NCBI GenBank assembly: GCA_030789695.1
Contig: CM061141.1
Location: forward strand, 273,017,655-273,081,654
DNA length: 64,000 bases
Direction: 5' to 3'
Origin: Scilla litardierei
Taxonomy: Eukaryota > Streptophyta > Magnoliopsida > Asparagales > Asparagaceae
Position numbers and translations under genes: made by a program. Every line of letters starts with the position of its first letter. The first letter of the stretch is position 1. This document shows positions 43,466-54,570 of the stretch, in pieces. A model generated the notes under the pieces. The model was not told the origin of the DNA and searched no databases. It saw only the letters and a list, made by a program, of their open reading frames with translations.

Positions 43466-44282
43466 CTGTGATGACCTGTCCGGTAGCGTCGGCCTCTGCA
43501 GCAGTCATGGTGAACGTTTGACGCCTGTGAGGTAGAGCATGTGGTCTGACCTGCTAAAATACCCTCTGCTGAGATGGGAGCGGAGGTCCACGCTGAGAGC
43601 CCCTAGCTGAAGTAGGTGCAGACATCGAAGCTGTGGCTGGAGGTCTCTGTCCTCTCCGTGGACAATCTCTGGCAGCTTGGTCCTGTGCCCCCACAGATGA
43701 GATACAAGTTTAGGAACAACCTGTACTCCAACTTGATGTGCCCAGACTTGCCGCAATAATGATAGCTCGGTACAGCGTCGCTGCTACTGCTGCTGGTGTT
43801 GCAGCTGTGGTGCTGGTCTCTTGAACTGAGACTGCTGGATGGGTCGGTGGAACTGTCTGATGGGGCAGGTAACTGTTGACTGGATCGTAGGTGGTGGTGG
43901 TCGTCTCGGATGTGGACCCCCGACTGTCGCCCTCGTTCCCACTCCCGCTGCACGTATCAAACTCTCGTGCTGTGGAGAGTACGTCAGCATGGGTCGTCAT
44001 TTTGAACTCCACTAGCTTGTCACGAATATCGATGGCTAGGCCCTGCTGAAATCTCTTGGCCCGAGCCTGAGGGGTGGACATCATGTCCTCGGCGAACCTC
44101 AAACGCAAATTGTTAGCAAACATACACATAAGGCATGGTTAACTGCTATGCATCGTAATACGCCCCTGCTGAGCTTAGAAAATCAGCATCATACTCCTCT
44201 TTGCCGTCATGGAACTCTGCTTCAGGCATATGAACTACGCCTCCAGCTCCATCTGTGCCTCTAGTGAGAAGTACTGTGCATT
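43466..44282 (-). pseudogene. G-minus gag C-terminal half with zinc knuckle
   Basis: The minus strand shows FNAQYFSLEAQ (about 44282-44250), NLRLRFAEDMMSTPQARAKR (44120-44040, one open frame to 43710), a Ser/Thr-rich linker and the degenerate knuckle YHYCGKSGHIKLEY, in which the first Cys is Tyr and the last is Tyr, then a Gln/Pro-rich tail ending MTAAEADATGQVITG at the intron. It is the retrotrans_gag C-terminus of a gypsy element, with several shifts. Confidence 0.8.
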
Positions 44283-44539
44283 GAATTTGATATGCATGTA
44301 TTTTACACATTTATTCCCATACAGTCATATTATGTTTCACACTTCAAATCCCAATTTTGTACGCTTTTCGATGAATATTTGGAACTATTTCACTTTCAGA
44401 GCGTTTATGTTGATTTCAGAGAATTTGGAGCGAATTGGAGCGATACAGTGCATTCTGGAAATGAAGCCGATGATGTAAGAGCATCAAGAATACCCTTGGA
44501 TTTGAGTTGGAAGCACCAAAAGACAAGGAAGAAAGATCT

Positions 44540-44950
44540 TGATGCGGCGCATGGGGTACAGGGGGTGCACGGCACGGGCGAGCCAATGGGTCCTGTTCGA
44601 GTATATCAAAGGAGGAGGCGACTTGGGTCCACCACTGACCCGGTCCCAAACTTGTAATTTCTCAACCACAAGGGAGGGCCGTTTCGTAATTCCACATCCG
44701 ACTAATCCCTCCCCTAACAAGGGCCGGTCGGCCCTAGCTTGGGCTTATGGACGAATTGTAAAGATAATTGATTTTCCCTAGAACCCTAGATTATTCCCCT
44801 TTGGTATTTCTCTTGCTCGTGATTTTAGATTAATTGTTCTAGGTTTAATTAGTATTTTCAGATCAGTTCTTCGCATTAAAACCCTAGAATTAGTAGTCCA
44901 AAGCCACAAAAATCCAACCTTTATCCCCACAAAAAGCCCTAGACGCATCA
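44540..44950 (+). repeat. Chromovirus 5' LTR
   Basis: 411 bp from TGATGCGGCGCATGGGG to CTAGACGCATCA, followed by the tRNA-Met primer site. It contains no palindrome array. Confidence 0.93.
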
Positions 44951-44974
44951 ATTTGGTATCAGAGCATCAGATCC

Positions 44975-46858
44975 ATGGCGAATACTCGATCTATGGAGCG
45001 GATCGAGTCGTTGGAAGAGAGGATGGAGAGGATCGAAACACGAGTTAGCGACGGATTTTTCGAAGCCCGAAAAGAGGACGCCGAGATCGCCGCAAAGATC
45101 CGAGAGGAGATGAAGGAGAACCAAGAGAAAACGGAGACAAAATTGATGGCGATGGCGGAGGCGATAGCGACGTTGTCCGTTAATCTCACCCCGAAGGTGG
45201 ATCCAAGCAAAAAGGAGACACCTTTGGCGAAAGACAAGGGTAAAAAGGTGATTTTTAACGAAGAAGGGCCGGAACATGATGACGACGGAAACTTTGACCC
45301 TCGCGACAAGGATTGGTAGACGTATCACGTCTCAACGCCGTTGCGCGCCGGAGAAGCAACCACTGGAGGTGGGGCGCCCCTTCGGCAGCCTTGGGGGTGG
45401 TCGCCGAACCCCCACAGCCACCGAGGGGGGCGGTGAACCCCCATACAGCCGCGGGGTCCAACCGCACCCCCTGAAGGGGCGGCAGCAGCCGCCGCCCCTC
45501 CCTCCAGCTTCGGCGACCTCAGGCGGGAGCGCTTGGGGGCCGTCGGCCCAAAACTGGGGCCGGCAGCCCCAGGCGCCCCCTTGGGGGTTCGCCCAGCCTC
45601 CAGGGGGAATTCCGAGCTCCGACAGACCTTCGGGGGGCACCGCCGGCCTTCCAGGCCCCCGACAGCACTTTTCGAGCACTTCTGGGCTTCCGGGGGCCCA
45701 TCACGGGGTCCGATTTGCACTACTTCCAGGATTTCAGCCATCTGTGGGACCCGACGGAGGATTTCAGCAGCCTGAAGGGCGCCACCAGTTTCCGGGAGGC
45801 CCGTCGACTCAGTCCCCACCTTTCAGGGGAGTACGGGTGATTGGAGAGCATACCAGGGCGCTCCAAGGGACATCAGATCGAGTATAGATACCCACCGGGG
45901 GATGCGAGAGGTGACTTGCAGGGGGATGGAGTAGATGGAGGTGCCCGAGATCGTGTCATTGCATTTTTTCCAGACAGACCACAGGGGTATCAGTCGAGGG
46001 GAGGATTCCATCCGCAGGAGAGAGCTGGATTTGCTGGGAGAGACCGTTGAGGAGGCTGGAGGTGCTATTTTTGAGGGGGAGATCCTGATGACTGGTTATA
46101 CCGGGTGGAGAGGTATTTTGAGGTGTCGGGGGTACCCGGGGAGGACTGGCTTCGAGCGATATGGGTCTGTTTGGAGGGAAAGGCATTGGGGTGGTTCAGG
46201 TGGACTGACCAGTAGCAGCCTTTTCAGACTTGGGAGGAGTTTACGTCGCTCTTGGTGGAGCGCTTTGGTGCAGGGCAGTTTGGCGGAGTGTTTGAGAGGC
46301 TTTATTCACTAAAGCAGGATGGGGGCGTAGGAGATTACATTAAGAAGTTCGAGTCTCTCTGCCACAGAGTCCAAGGAGTGTTTGAGGAATCGTTGGAGGG
46401 CTGCTTTATGAAGGGGCTGAAGCCCACTGTTAGATCTGGACTGAGACAGCTGCAGCCAGTGGGTCTGCGCGGGATGATGACATTGGCAAGGAAGGTAGAG
46501 GACCATCAGGAGACGGAGCAGAGAGCCCACGGGGTGTGAGGAGGCACCACTTTTCGGGAACATGCGTCTGCGACCGGGCAGAGAACTGTACTTACACCAG
46601 GGGCCGCGCCTGCCCAGGGAGTTACAGCCGTTGCCGGGGGTAATAGGGACAGGAGACAGAAGCCTCGAGCAGGAGGAAGTGCAGGAGGGCAGGTACGGAG
46701 GATGACGGATGCTGAGATGAGGGACAAGCGGGCGAAGGGGCTGTGCTTTAGATGTGATGAGAGATTCACCCCAGGACATCGATGTGCGGATCGGACCCTT
46801 CAGATGCTATTGGTAAACGATGAGGAGGAGGACGATGTCATCATACTAGAGGCATGAG
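44975..46858 (+). pseudogene. Chromovirus gag, broken
   Basis: Starts MANTRSMERIESLEERMERI at 44975, a coiled-coil N-terminus, and stops at 45319 after an acidic DHDDD-like stretch. A Pro/Gly-rich, very GC-rich linker follows (45330-45840) and then the gag core (46200-46540: FGGVFERLYSLKQDGGVGDYI, FEESLEGCFMKGLKP). The zinc knuckle CFRCDERFTPGHRC lies at 46745-46786. The frame changes at least four times. Antisense frames across the GC-rich part are shadows. Confidence 0.85.
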
Positions 46859-46962
46859 AGGATGAGGAGGTGACGAAGCACCAGCACTTGGACTTGGCAG
46901 AGGTATCCCTCAATTCTGTGGTGTGGTTCACACCGAACCACACTATGAAATTGGTGGGATAG

Positions 46963-47292
46963 GTGGGCGGTCAAGAGGTGATCGTACTAGTAGACAGTGG
47001 GGCCACCTACAACTTCATCTTCAGCAGGTTGGTGGGAGAGCAGGGATTACAGCTGAGCAGCACAGGTCGGTATGGAGTGATGCTGGGCACTGGGCAGGTG
47101 ACACACAGCACTGGTGTCTGTCGCGGGGTGATCGTGACGATTCAGGGAGTACAGATTGTCACAGACTTCCTTCCCTTGGAGCTGGAGAGCACCGATGTCA
47201 TCTTGGGGATGAAGTGGTTACAGACACTGGGAGAGACCAGGACGAACTGGAAGATGCTTAGGATGGAGTACCAGGGTGGAGGGAAGAAATGG
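46963..47292 (+). pseudogene. Chromovirus protease, cut by the solo LTR
   Basis: One open frame includes VIVLVDSGATYNFIFSRL (catalytic DSG at about 46993), TDFLPLELESTDVILGMKWL and LGETRTNWKMLRMEY, the full length of a gypsy aspartic protease. It ends where the solo LTR enters at 47293. Confidence 0.9.
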
Positions 47293-49122
47293 TGTTGAGT
47301 ATTGGTGTTTCATACCAATCTTATTTTGATGATGATCACAACATTATGTTGTTGCTAATGACTCTCTTGTTTTAGTCTCATAGTTTCATTTCAAGAATAT
47401 CTTTCTTGGAGACTAAACACTTGGTGCAAGGATGGACATCAAGTGGAGAAGGGCCAAAGCTTGGACTCAAGGGGTGCCAAAGCTTAGATATGATGGAGAG
47501 CATCAAGGCATCAAGATTGAAGACATAGACTCTAAGGAAAGCAATGTAATCCATGTAATATTTCCTTTATTGCTTTCTCTCTCTTTTGAGTCTAGGTTAA
47601 TGTAATGCTTTGATAGATGGTCTACTCATTCATGCATATGCATTTAGCCATCTTAGTGAGCCTTAGGATTATCATAGAATCCAACCTAATAGGTTCATCT
47701 TGACCAAAGACTCATTTGGAGTCTCTGGCTTTCCATCAGTCGCCTGCTGAACGATTTACAGTCGACTGGGTGATTTCCAGTCGCCTGTCGATCCTTCTAT
47801 AGTCGACTTAAATGCACTGCTCAAGTCAACATTTCTATTGACTCTACTTGAGCTTTTCGCAACAGTCGACTGATGCTAAGTTTACAGTCGCCTGTATATT
47901 TACAGTCGCCTGTGAATTGGTCAACAGTCGTCTGAGTAGCGTGAGTGCATATACTGCTTCTCTCTGTTTTTATCCATCTCCTGCAGCAGTCGACTGATGA
48001 AGGTTTTACAGTCGCCTGACTATTTTACAGTCGACTGTATTATTGACATTAGTCGCCTATATGCTTATCTGGAGAAAGAGTGCAGCTCTCTGTTTATTCC
48101 ATCCCCTGCAGCAGTCGCCTGCTGAAGGTTTTACAGGCGCCTGTCCTGTTCACAGTCGACTGTATCGACTTCATCAGTCGATTGTCCTGGCTCAGATTAT
48201 AGCCGTTGGATATTTTCTAGCCGTTGAACAGTCGACTGTCATTTGTTCATCAGTCGACTGTCATTTGTTCATCGGTCGACTGTCCTTGACGTTTCGTCCA
48301 GAAACTAGCCGTTGCAGCCTTGTGCTTTTTGTTGTTTTCTTGGGTTTTGAGGGTTAATATATGGTTCATATATATATGGGTGTGCTGAGTTCATTAGAAC
48401 TTCTTAATGCTATTGAAAATCATAAGAGATCAATAAGCCACTCTCAAACTCTCTCATTTCCCTCTTTGAGCTCTCATCACTCTCCATGCATTGAAGTCCA
48501 GCTCAAGGGAAAACATCCAAGTGCTTTCAAGCCAATCTCAACACTTGGAGATCCTCTTCCATGCCTTGCATTCATCTATGAGTAAGCATCTCAAGGCATA
48601 GGTAAGAGTATTTATTTTACTTGGTGATTCTTGTAACACTAATTCTCTTTGTGGGAATTAGTCTTTCTCTCTTTGTGGGATTAGGATATTCTCTTAGTGG
48701 GAATAACTCTCTTAGTGGGAGTAACTCTCTTAGTGGGAGTTTGGTGTCCTAGTGTAGAGCTAACCTTAATTCTCTGAGTGGGAGTTAGTAATTCTCTAGG
48801 TGGGAGTTTGACCACTGTGTAGGGTTGGTTGTGTCCTTGTGTAGGGCAATATCCTCTTGGTGAGGTATCTCTTTGTGGGATTTGTATTCACTTCTCTTTG
48901 TGGGAATATAATGAATATTGGTGTGGCTGGACGTACCCAAGTTTTGGGGAACCATGGTAAAATCTTGTATTTGCGTTTGGATTGATTGTGTCAATTATAT
49001 CCTCTTGCATTTATTATTCCGCATTTGCAAGTTTAATTTTAATTGGACAATTTTATTGCCATTACACTATTCACCCCCCTCTAGTGTGTTGTTAATATTG
49101 CAAGGGTAAGACGATCCTTACA
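47293..49122 (+). mobile_element. Sirevirus-like solo LTR, 1,830 bp, inside the chromovirus
   Basis: It begins TGTTGAGTATTGGTGTTTC and ends GACGATCCTTACA, sharing both ends with the S1 and S3 LTRs but diverged internally, so it is a related subfamily. Flanks are AATGG (47288-47292) and AGTGG (49123-49127), one mismatch in five. A dense array of CAGTCGACTG/CAGTCGCCTG motifs covers 47740-48280, and TCTTTGTGGGA/CTCTTAGTGGGA words repeat at 48640-48910. No interior is present. Confidence 0.9.
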
Positions 49123-49409
49123 AGTGGTATTACAGGGGGATTCCAGTCTCTGTCGTTCTTTAGTGTCATATAAGGCCATGTCTAGGGCGATCCACACAAC
49201 GGGAGGAGGTTTTCTGGTTGAGGTACAGGCAGTGGCAGCATCAGTGCAAAGCGAGGATCAGGCACAGGGCGGTAGCACCGGAGATCGAGCAGTTGGTTCA
49301 GTATGAAGATGTGTTTCAGACACCACATAGGCTACCACCGCACAGAGACCACGAGCATGTCATTGTCCACGGGAGGGCGTGTCTCCCATTAGTGTGCCCC
49401 CTACAGGTA

Positions 49410-50005
49410 TCCACAGGTGCAGAATGACGAGATAGAGAGGTTGGTTGAGGACATGCTGCAGGCATGGGTGATTCAGCCGAGTACTAGCTCGTTCTTCAGC
49501 CCGGTTTTATTGGTTAAAAAGAAGGATGGTAGCTAGAGGTTCTGTGTGGACTACAGGGCCCTGAATAAGGAGACCGTTGCAGATAAGTTCCCGATTCCGG
49601 TAATTGATGAGCTCCTGGATGAGCTCCACGGAGCTGCTTGCTTTTCGAAGATCGATCTCAAGTCGGGGTATCATTAGATAAGGATGAGGGCGACTGACGT
49701 GCCCAAGACTGCTTTCCGGACTTATGAGGGGCACTATGAGTTCATCGTCATGCCTTTTGGTTTGACAAATGCCCCGGCGACATTTCAGGCACTGATGAAC
49801 AATGTGTTCCGACTTTACCTCCGGAGATTTGTGCTGGTATTTTTCGATGACATCCTCGTGTGCAGTCGCAGTGTGGAAGAGCATGTGGGGCACTTGCAGG
49901 TAGTGTTGCATGAGTTACAGGAGCAGCAGCTGTGTGCTAATAAGAAGAAGTGTTTGTTTGGTCAGCTTCAGGTGGAATACTTGGACACATTGTGTCTGCT
50001 GAGGG
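49410..50005 (+). pseudogene. Chromovirus reverse transcriptase, broken
   Basis: Frame pieces show FFSPVLLVKKKDGS, a stop, [25 protein letters not shown], another stop, then the open run 49684-50160 with [20 protein letters not shown] and [15 protein letters not shown], where the usual YxDD reads FFDD. Two stops (about 49534 and 49677) rule out activity. Confidence 0.9.
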
Positions 50006-50880
50006 GTGGCGACAGATCGGGCCAAGATCGCATCGATGTTGGATTGGCTGATACCCACTACACTACGAGGCTTGCGTGGCTTCTTGGGCTTGACGGGTTA
50101 CTACAGGAAGTTTGTCCAGGGGTACAGTTCGATTGCTTGGCCCCTCACAGAGCAGCTTAAGAAGGACAACTTCCACTGGGGCGAGGAGGCCACCAATGCT
50201 TTTGAGGCCTTGAAGCAGGCGATGATGACGGTGCCTGTCTTAGCGCTACCAGATTTCAACAGGCCATTTGTTATAGACACCGATGCTTCTGGACACGGGT
50301 TGGGCGCAGTGTTGATGCAGGACCAGAGGCCTATTGCATATTTTAGTCAGACTTTGTCAGCACGAGCGAGGCTGAAGTCTGTATACGAGCGGGAGTTGAT
50401 GGCGATCATTCTTTCCATACAGAAATGGCGGCCTATTTGCTGGGAATGAGATTCATAGTGAGGACCGACCAGCAGAGCCTGAAATATTTACTGGAGCAGC
50501 ATATGGTCACAGAAGAGCATCATAAGTGGCTCTCCAAGCCGGTCCACTACACCTTTGAGATACAGTACCGGCCAGGTTTGGAGAACAAGGCGGCAGACGG
50601 CTTGTCTCGCAGAGAAGAGCTCGCAGGGGTGGCAGCTATATCCGTACCGGTTCTATTAGACTGGGACCCATTAGGCAGAGAGATTGAGGTTGACACAGAC
50701 TTGACGCGGATTCGGGAGGCATTACAGCAGGGCTCATCAGAGTTTCCAGGATACACCATGAGCGGGCAGCGACTGCTATACCAGGGGAGACTGGTGATTC
50801 CCAAGGGCTCTACCCATATCCCGCTGATTTTCCAGGAGTTCCACGGCATCGCCATCGGAGGGCACTCAGGTATACAGTAG
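50006..50880 (+). pseudogene. Chromovirus RNase H, broken
   Basis: 50006-50449 has [36 protein letters not shown] (first catalytic Asp) and [17 protein letters not shown] (Glu). 50425-50880 continues with FIVRTDQQSLKYLLEQ (Asp) and QYRPGLENKAADGLSRRE (Asp), ending in the integrase zinc-finger His region GIAIGGHSGIQ. One frameshift at about 50440 separates them. Confidence 0.9.
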
Positions 50881-51913
50881 ACCTACATGAGGATGGCTTG
50901 GGAGTTGTACTGGCCAAGGATGAAGACGGACATTGCACAGATGATAGCAGAGTGTGACGTTTGTCAGCGTCACAAGTATATGGCAATAGCACCCGCTGGA
51001 CTTCTACAGCCGTTGGATTTACTGGAGAGTTTGGGAGGATATCAGCATGGACTTCATCGAAGGGCTTCTGCGGTCAGAGGGCTACAACTCGATATTGGTG
51101 GTGGTAGACCGGCTCAGTAAGTATGACCATTTCGTGCCACTCAGGCATCCTTACACAGCAGTGACAGTGGCTGCAGCTTTCTGCGGGAGATGGTTCCCTT
51201 GCTTGGTTTCCCCGCTTCCATAGTGTCGGATCGCGACAAGGTCTTCATGAGCAGTTTTTGGCAGGATCTTTTCAAGGTGCATGGAACCAAGCTGAGAAGG
51301 AGCACGACCTATCACCCACAGACAGATGGTTAGACGGAGGTGGTGAATAGGAGCGTGGAGACTTATTTGAGGTGTTCTGCGTCAGATGCACCGAGACAGT
51401 GGGCCAGGTGGTTAGCATGGGCAGAATATTGGTACAACACCTCGTACCACTCCACCGCACAGAGCACTTGTTTCGGATTTTGTATGGTCGGGAACCGCCT
51501 CATTTGATACACTACATCAGAGTGACCACTCCCGTGTCACAAGTAGAGAAACATCTTGGAGAGCGGGACAGATATTTGGAGGAGTTGAAGAAGCATCTAC
51601 AGCGAGCCCAGCAGATCATGAATACTAAGGCGGATGCGCACCATAGAGATAGCAATTTGCTGTGGGGGACTGGGTTTATCTGAAACTACGACCCTATAGA
51701 CAGAAGACTTTGGCTCGTCGGAGCAATGAAAAGCCGGTAGCCCGCTACTATGGTCCTTTCGAGATCACCGCTCAGATCGGAAAGGTGCCGTATCGTCTAC
51801 GTTTACCTGCCACCTCCGTTATTCACCCCGTGTTTCACGTTTCACGTTTCACAGCTGAGGAGAGCCATTGGAAATCATACGCTATCCCCGACTTTGCCAC
51901 CTACTTTGACTGA
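50881..51913 (+). pseudogene. Chromovirus integrase, broken
   Basis: 50887-51120 has WPRMKTDIAQMIAECDVCQRHK (the CxxC of the HHCC finger), after which shifts break the rve core (51120-51480 shows only pieces such as the SDRDKVF and TYHPQTDG coding regions). 51372-51683 and 51662-51913 cover the C-terminal part with YLKLRPYRQKTL and VIHPVFHVSRF. The core is interrupted by stops. Confidence 0.85.
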
Positions 51914-51939
51914 GGACATGGAGGTGCTTTTGGAGCTTT

Positions 51940-52100
51940 AAGAGCTGACTGGGGTTAGACAGGCCACGGACGGGACACAGGAGGTGCTGATCAGATGGAG
52001 GGGCCTTCCGGACTATGATGCTACCTGTGAGCTAATGTCGTTGATACGCAACCAATTTCCTGATTTGCACCTTGAGGACAAGATGACACTTTTGGGGGGA
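51940..52100 (+). pseudogene. Chromovirus C-terminal chromodomain, Trp replaced by Cys
   Basis: The frame reads QEVLIRWRGLPDYDATCELM then IRNQFPDLHLEDK just before the polypurine tract. Chromodomains of plant chromoviruses target integration to marked chromatin. The usual Trp-Glu after DAT is Cys-Glu here (TGT for TGG), removing an aromatic-cage residue. Confidence 0.85.
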
Positions 52101-52104
52101 GTAG

Positions 52105-52514
52105 TGATGCGGCGCGTGGGGTACAGGGGCGCACGGCACGAGCGAGCCAATGGGTACGGTTCGAGTATATCAAAGGAGGAGGCGACTTGGGTCCACCACG
52201 GTCCCGGTCCCAAACTTGTAATTTCTCAACCACACGGGAGGGTCATTTCGTAATTCCACATCCGACTAATCCCTCCCCTAACAAGGGCCAGCCGGCCCTA
52301 GCTTGGGCTTATGGAAGAATTGTGAAGGCAATTGATTTTCCCTACAACCCTAGATTATTCCCCTTTGGTATTTCTCTTGCTCGTGATTTTAGATTAATTG
52401 TTCTAGGTTTAATTAGTATTTTCAGATCAGTTCTTCTCATTAAAACCCTAGAATTAGTAGTCCAAAGACATAAAAATCCAACATTTATCCCCACAAAAAG
52501 CCCTAGATGCATTA
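52105..52514 (+). repeat. Chromovirus 3' LTR
   Basis: 410 bp, colinear with 44540-44950. About 24 differences were counted by eye; the terminal CA has mutated to TA (GCATTA). Confidence 0.92.
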
Positions 52515-54069
52515 GATCTATGAAAGTTGGAGCAAAGAAGAAGAGAAACAAAGCTAAAATGCATGAAATGTCAAAGATTTATGAACTACCTTCACCTTGT
52601 TTTAATTTCTGCTATCATTCTAGAGGCCATCTCGACCTGGGGATATTTTTCACTCATAGTAGACTTCATGACGGTTTTCACGCCGCCAAGAACGCGCAAA
52701 ACGGAGGTTGGATGAATTTTCTAGAATTTTTGCAAGATTGGTTAGCAGTGCTGGAATTTCTCACTCGACCGAGTGGAGCGATCCACTCGACCGAGTGAGG
52801 CTGACACCAACCCAGCCAAGGAGCCAAGCGTACCAAAGTCACTCGACCGAGTGAGACTTTCATTCGATCGAATGACCCTACCACTCGACCGAGTGAATAG
52901 AAGAAACAGAATGCTGATTTTTGAGAGTTTTTGCAGGAATTCCCACTTGACCGAGTGAGCCGGCGACTAGAATTCTGAAAGTTTATTACAACTAGGGGTT
53001 TGGGTATTTTGGTCAGCTTTTTCTTAGGTTTGGGGTAGCTATAAATACAACTTTGTAGACGTCATTGGAGGGGAGTTCCTATTATTTCTTGGAGACTTCT
53101 TTCGAGGTTAGGCCATGCCCTAGGCACTCTCTTGGTTCTAAAAGCTCGTATTTGGCTTGGATTTCTTCATGGAAGCTAAGTATCTTTGTAATTGTTATTT
53201 GAATATTTGATTTGATATCTTTTTATATGCAAGCAATGTTTCTTATTTATTTCTATATCATTATTGATATGCTCGGTTGATTCTTGCTCTAGGGCAAAGG
53301 TATGAACCTTATGGATCTAGGGGTTGATATGTGAAATTGATCGGACCCTTGTTGCTAAACTTGTTTTAGGGTTAAATTATAATCGATTGTCTACAAATAT
53401 CTATGGATTTCTACTTAGATCTTGAGAGCTCGAGAGAGGATCTTGATCTATAGGAAGCCATATATATTTTATTTAGACCTATAATTTAGATATCCTAGAT
53501 TTGGTGCGAGAGAGCTACCAAAGCTATCATCTTTATTATATTTCTATGCTTATATTCGTCTGTACAACGGTAAAACGAATATGAAACACCATAATTTAAA
53601 TTCGAACTCACGTCGCACGACAGTGGACTTGAGTGAGAATTAAATTTTATTGTCGACCTTAATGCTAATAATTCAACTAGGCTTGCACGGGAGCGAGGGT
53701 CTATCTTGAGTTTTTTTAAACTTGTGTAGCGCGAGAGTGTGCACCGGGTCACAACACAGTTGCGACAATTTCACCCTAAACCAAGAGTTAGGAATTAGGA
53801 GTTCATATTCACATTGAAACTCAAAAATCTATAGTGGGGATTACCTAGTCCTAGACATCTCTATTAATTGAATTACAACCGACATCCATCACCATTGTCA
53901 TTACATCATACCATAACCATCTCAATAATAAACCTTCGTAGTCGAACCAACCTAAGATCGATTGGAGCCAACACCACCTCTCCGTGATTCGATACCCGCT
54001 CACCACTTAACTGTGCTCTTGCGGTAAAACTACATTGTTTTCTGGGTACATCCATACACGATCAGAATT

Positions 54070-54552
54070 CCATCTTGAAGGTATCCTAGGAGATCGGTTA
54101 CACCAGTCGGTCATATGCAGCATCCCACCAGTTCCTGGCCTCTCTAGTCAACTGCAGCTTCACCGTGTCAACCCACAAAGCTGGGGATGCCTTTGCTGCC
54201 TTTAGCATATCCGTAATCGAGCACATCCACTCCTCCGCAGCAAAGCGTCCTACCGTCCAGTGAAAATTGACGGTCGCAGTGATCGGAACTGCTCCACTCC
54301 TCCTTCCTTCCTGGGTTCCTTCTGAATCGCCTGAACCATCTCTCGCAAGGCCAGGTCCAAAATCTGGTGCACCGTGTTCGATCCAGATCTTGATCCTGAA
54401 ATGTTGGCAGCAATATTCGCTCTTAGATGGTTTACGTCTCTTACGTATGAAATTTTCATACACTATATATAAGGCAAAGTCGAGTTAGAGAGTATCTTAA
54501 GCACGTACTTTCCTGCCTGTTTTACAATGTTCACAATGCGATTGCACGGACC
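54070..54552 (-). pseudogene. G-minus gag N-terminal part
   Basis: 54463-54098 encodes a gypsy gag core: FAAEEWMCSITDMLKAAKAS, then VDTVKLQLTREARNWWDAAYDRL (retrotrans_gag). Stops and then TFKMEF precede the GAATT duplication, and the gag sequence resumes at 44282 as FNAQYF. It is related to 59975-60190 of the plus-strand element (LAAEEWMCYTADMLKAAR). Confidence 0.85.
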
Positions 54553-54570
54553 TGTATGGGCCACCACTTG
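54553..54570 (-). promoter_or_regulatory. G-minus primer-site region
   Basis: On the minus strand AGTGGTGGCCCATACAGG directly follows the LTR end GGGACATTACA. The plus-strand relative has ATGGTGGCCCCATGCAGG at the same place (59454), so it is a conserved primer-site region. I did not identify the tRNA. Confidence 0.55.

Larger units (their letters stand above)
44540..52514 (+). mobile_element. Chromodomain Ty3/gypsy element (chromovirus), GATCT target duplication, degenerate
   Basis: LTRs 44540-44950 (411 bp) and 52105-52514 (410 bp), TGATGCGGCGC...GCATCA, are about 94 percent identical by hand count. GATCT duplications flank them (44535-44539, 52515-52519). Primer site TTTGGTATCAGAGC at 44952 and polypurine tract TTGGGGGGAGTAG at 52092 are in place. 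The order gag, protease, reverse transcriptase, RNase H, integrase, chromodomain defines a chromovirus. It is interrupted by a sirevirus-like solo LTR at 47293-49122 and carries many stops and shifts. Confidence 0.95.
44288..54064 (+). mobile_element. Solo LTR, Tat/Athila-like, 1.8 kb net, GAATT target duplication, split by a chromovirus
   Basis: It begins TGATATGCATGTATTTTAC at 44288 and ends CCATACACGATCA at 54064. Perfect GAATT duplications flank it (44283-44287, 54065-54069), and rejoining the flanks restores the gag frame. Net LTR sequence is 44288-44539 plus 52520-54064, about 1,797 bp. It has CTATAAATAC at 53039 and the tail phrase GTGATTCGATACCCGCTCACC typical of Tat/Athila LTRs. Six CACTC-GACC-GAGTG motifs lie at 52760-52950, one of them a perfect palindrome (TCATTCGATCGAATGA, 52858). 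No interior or second LTR is left. Confidence 0.88.

Noticed and set aside
45325..45887. Long antisense and alternative frames (up to 203 codons) in the GC-rich stretch
   Set aside because: High GC removes stop codons in all frames; the region is the Pro/Gly-rich linker of chromovirus gag and the frames show no domain.
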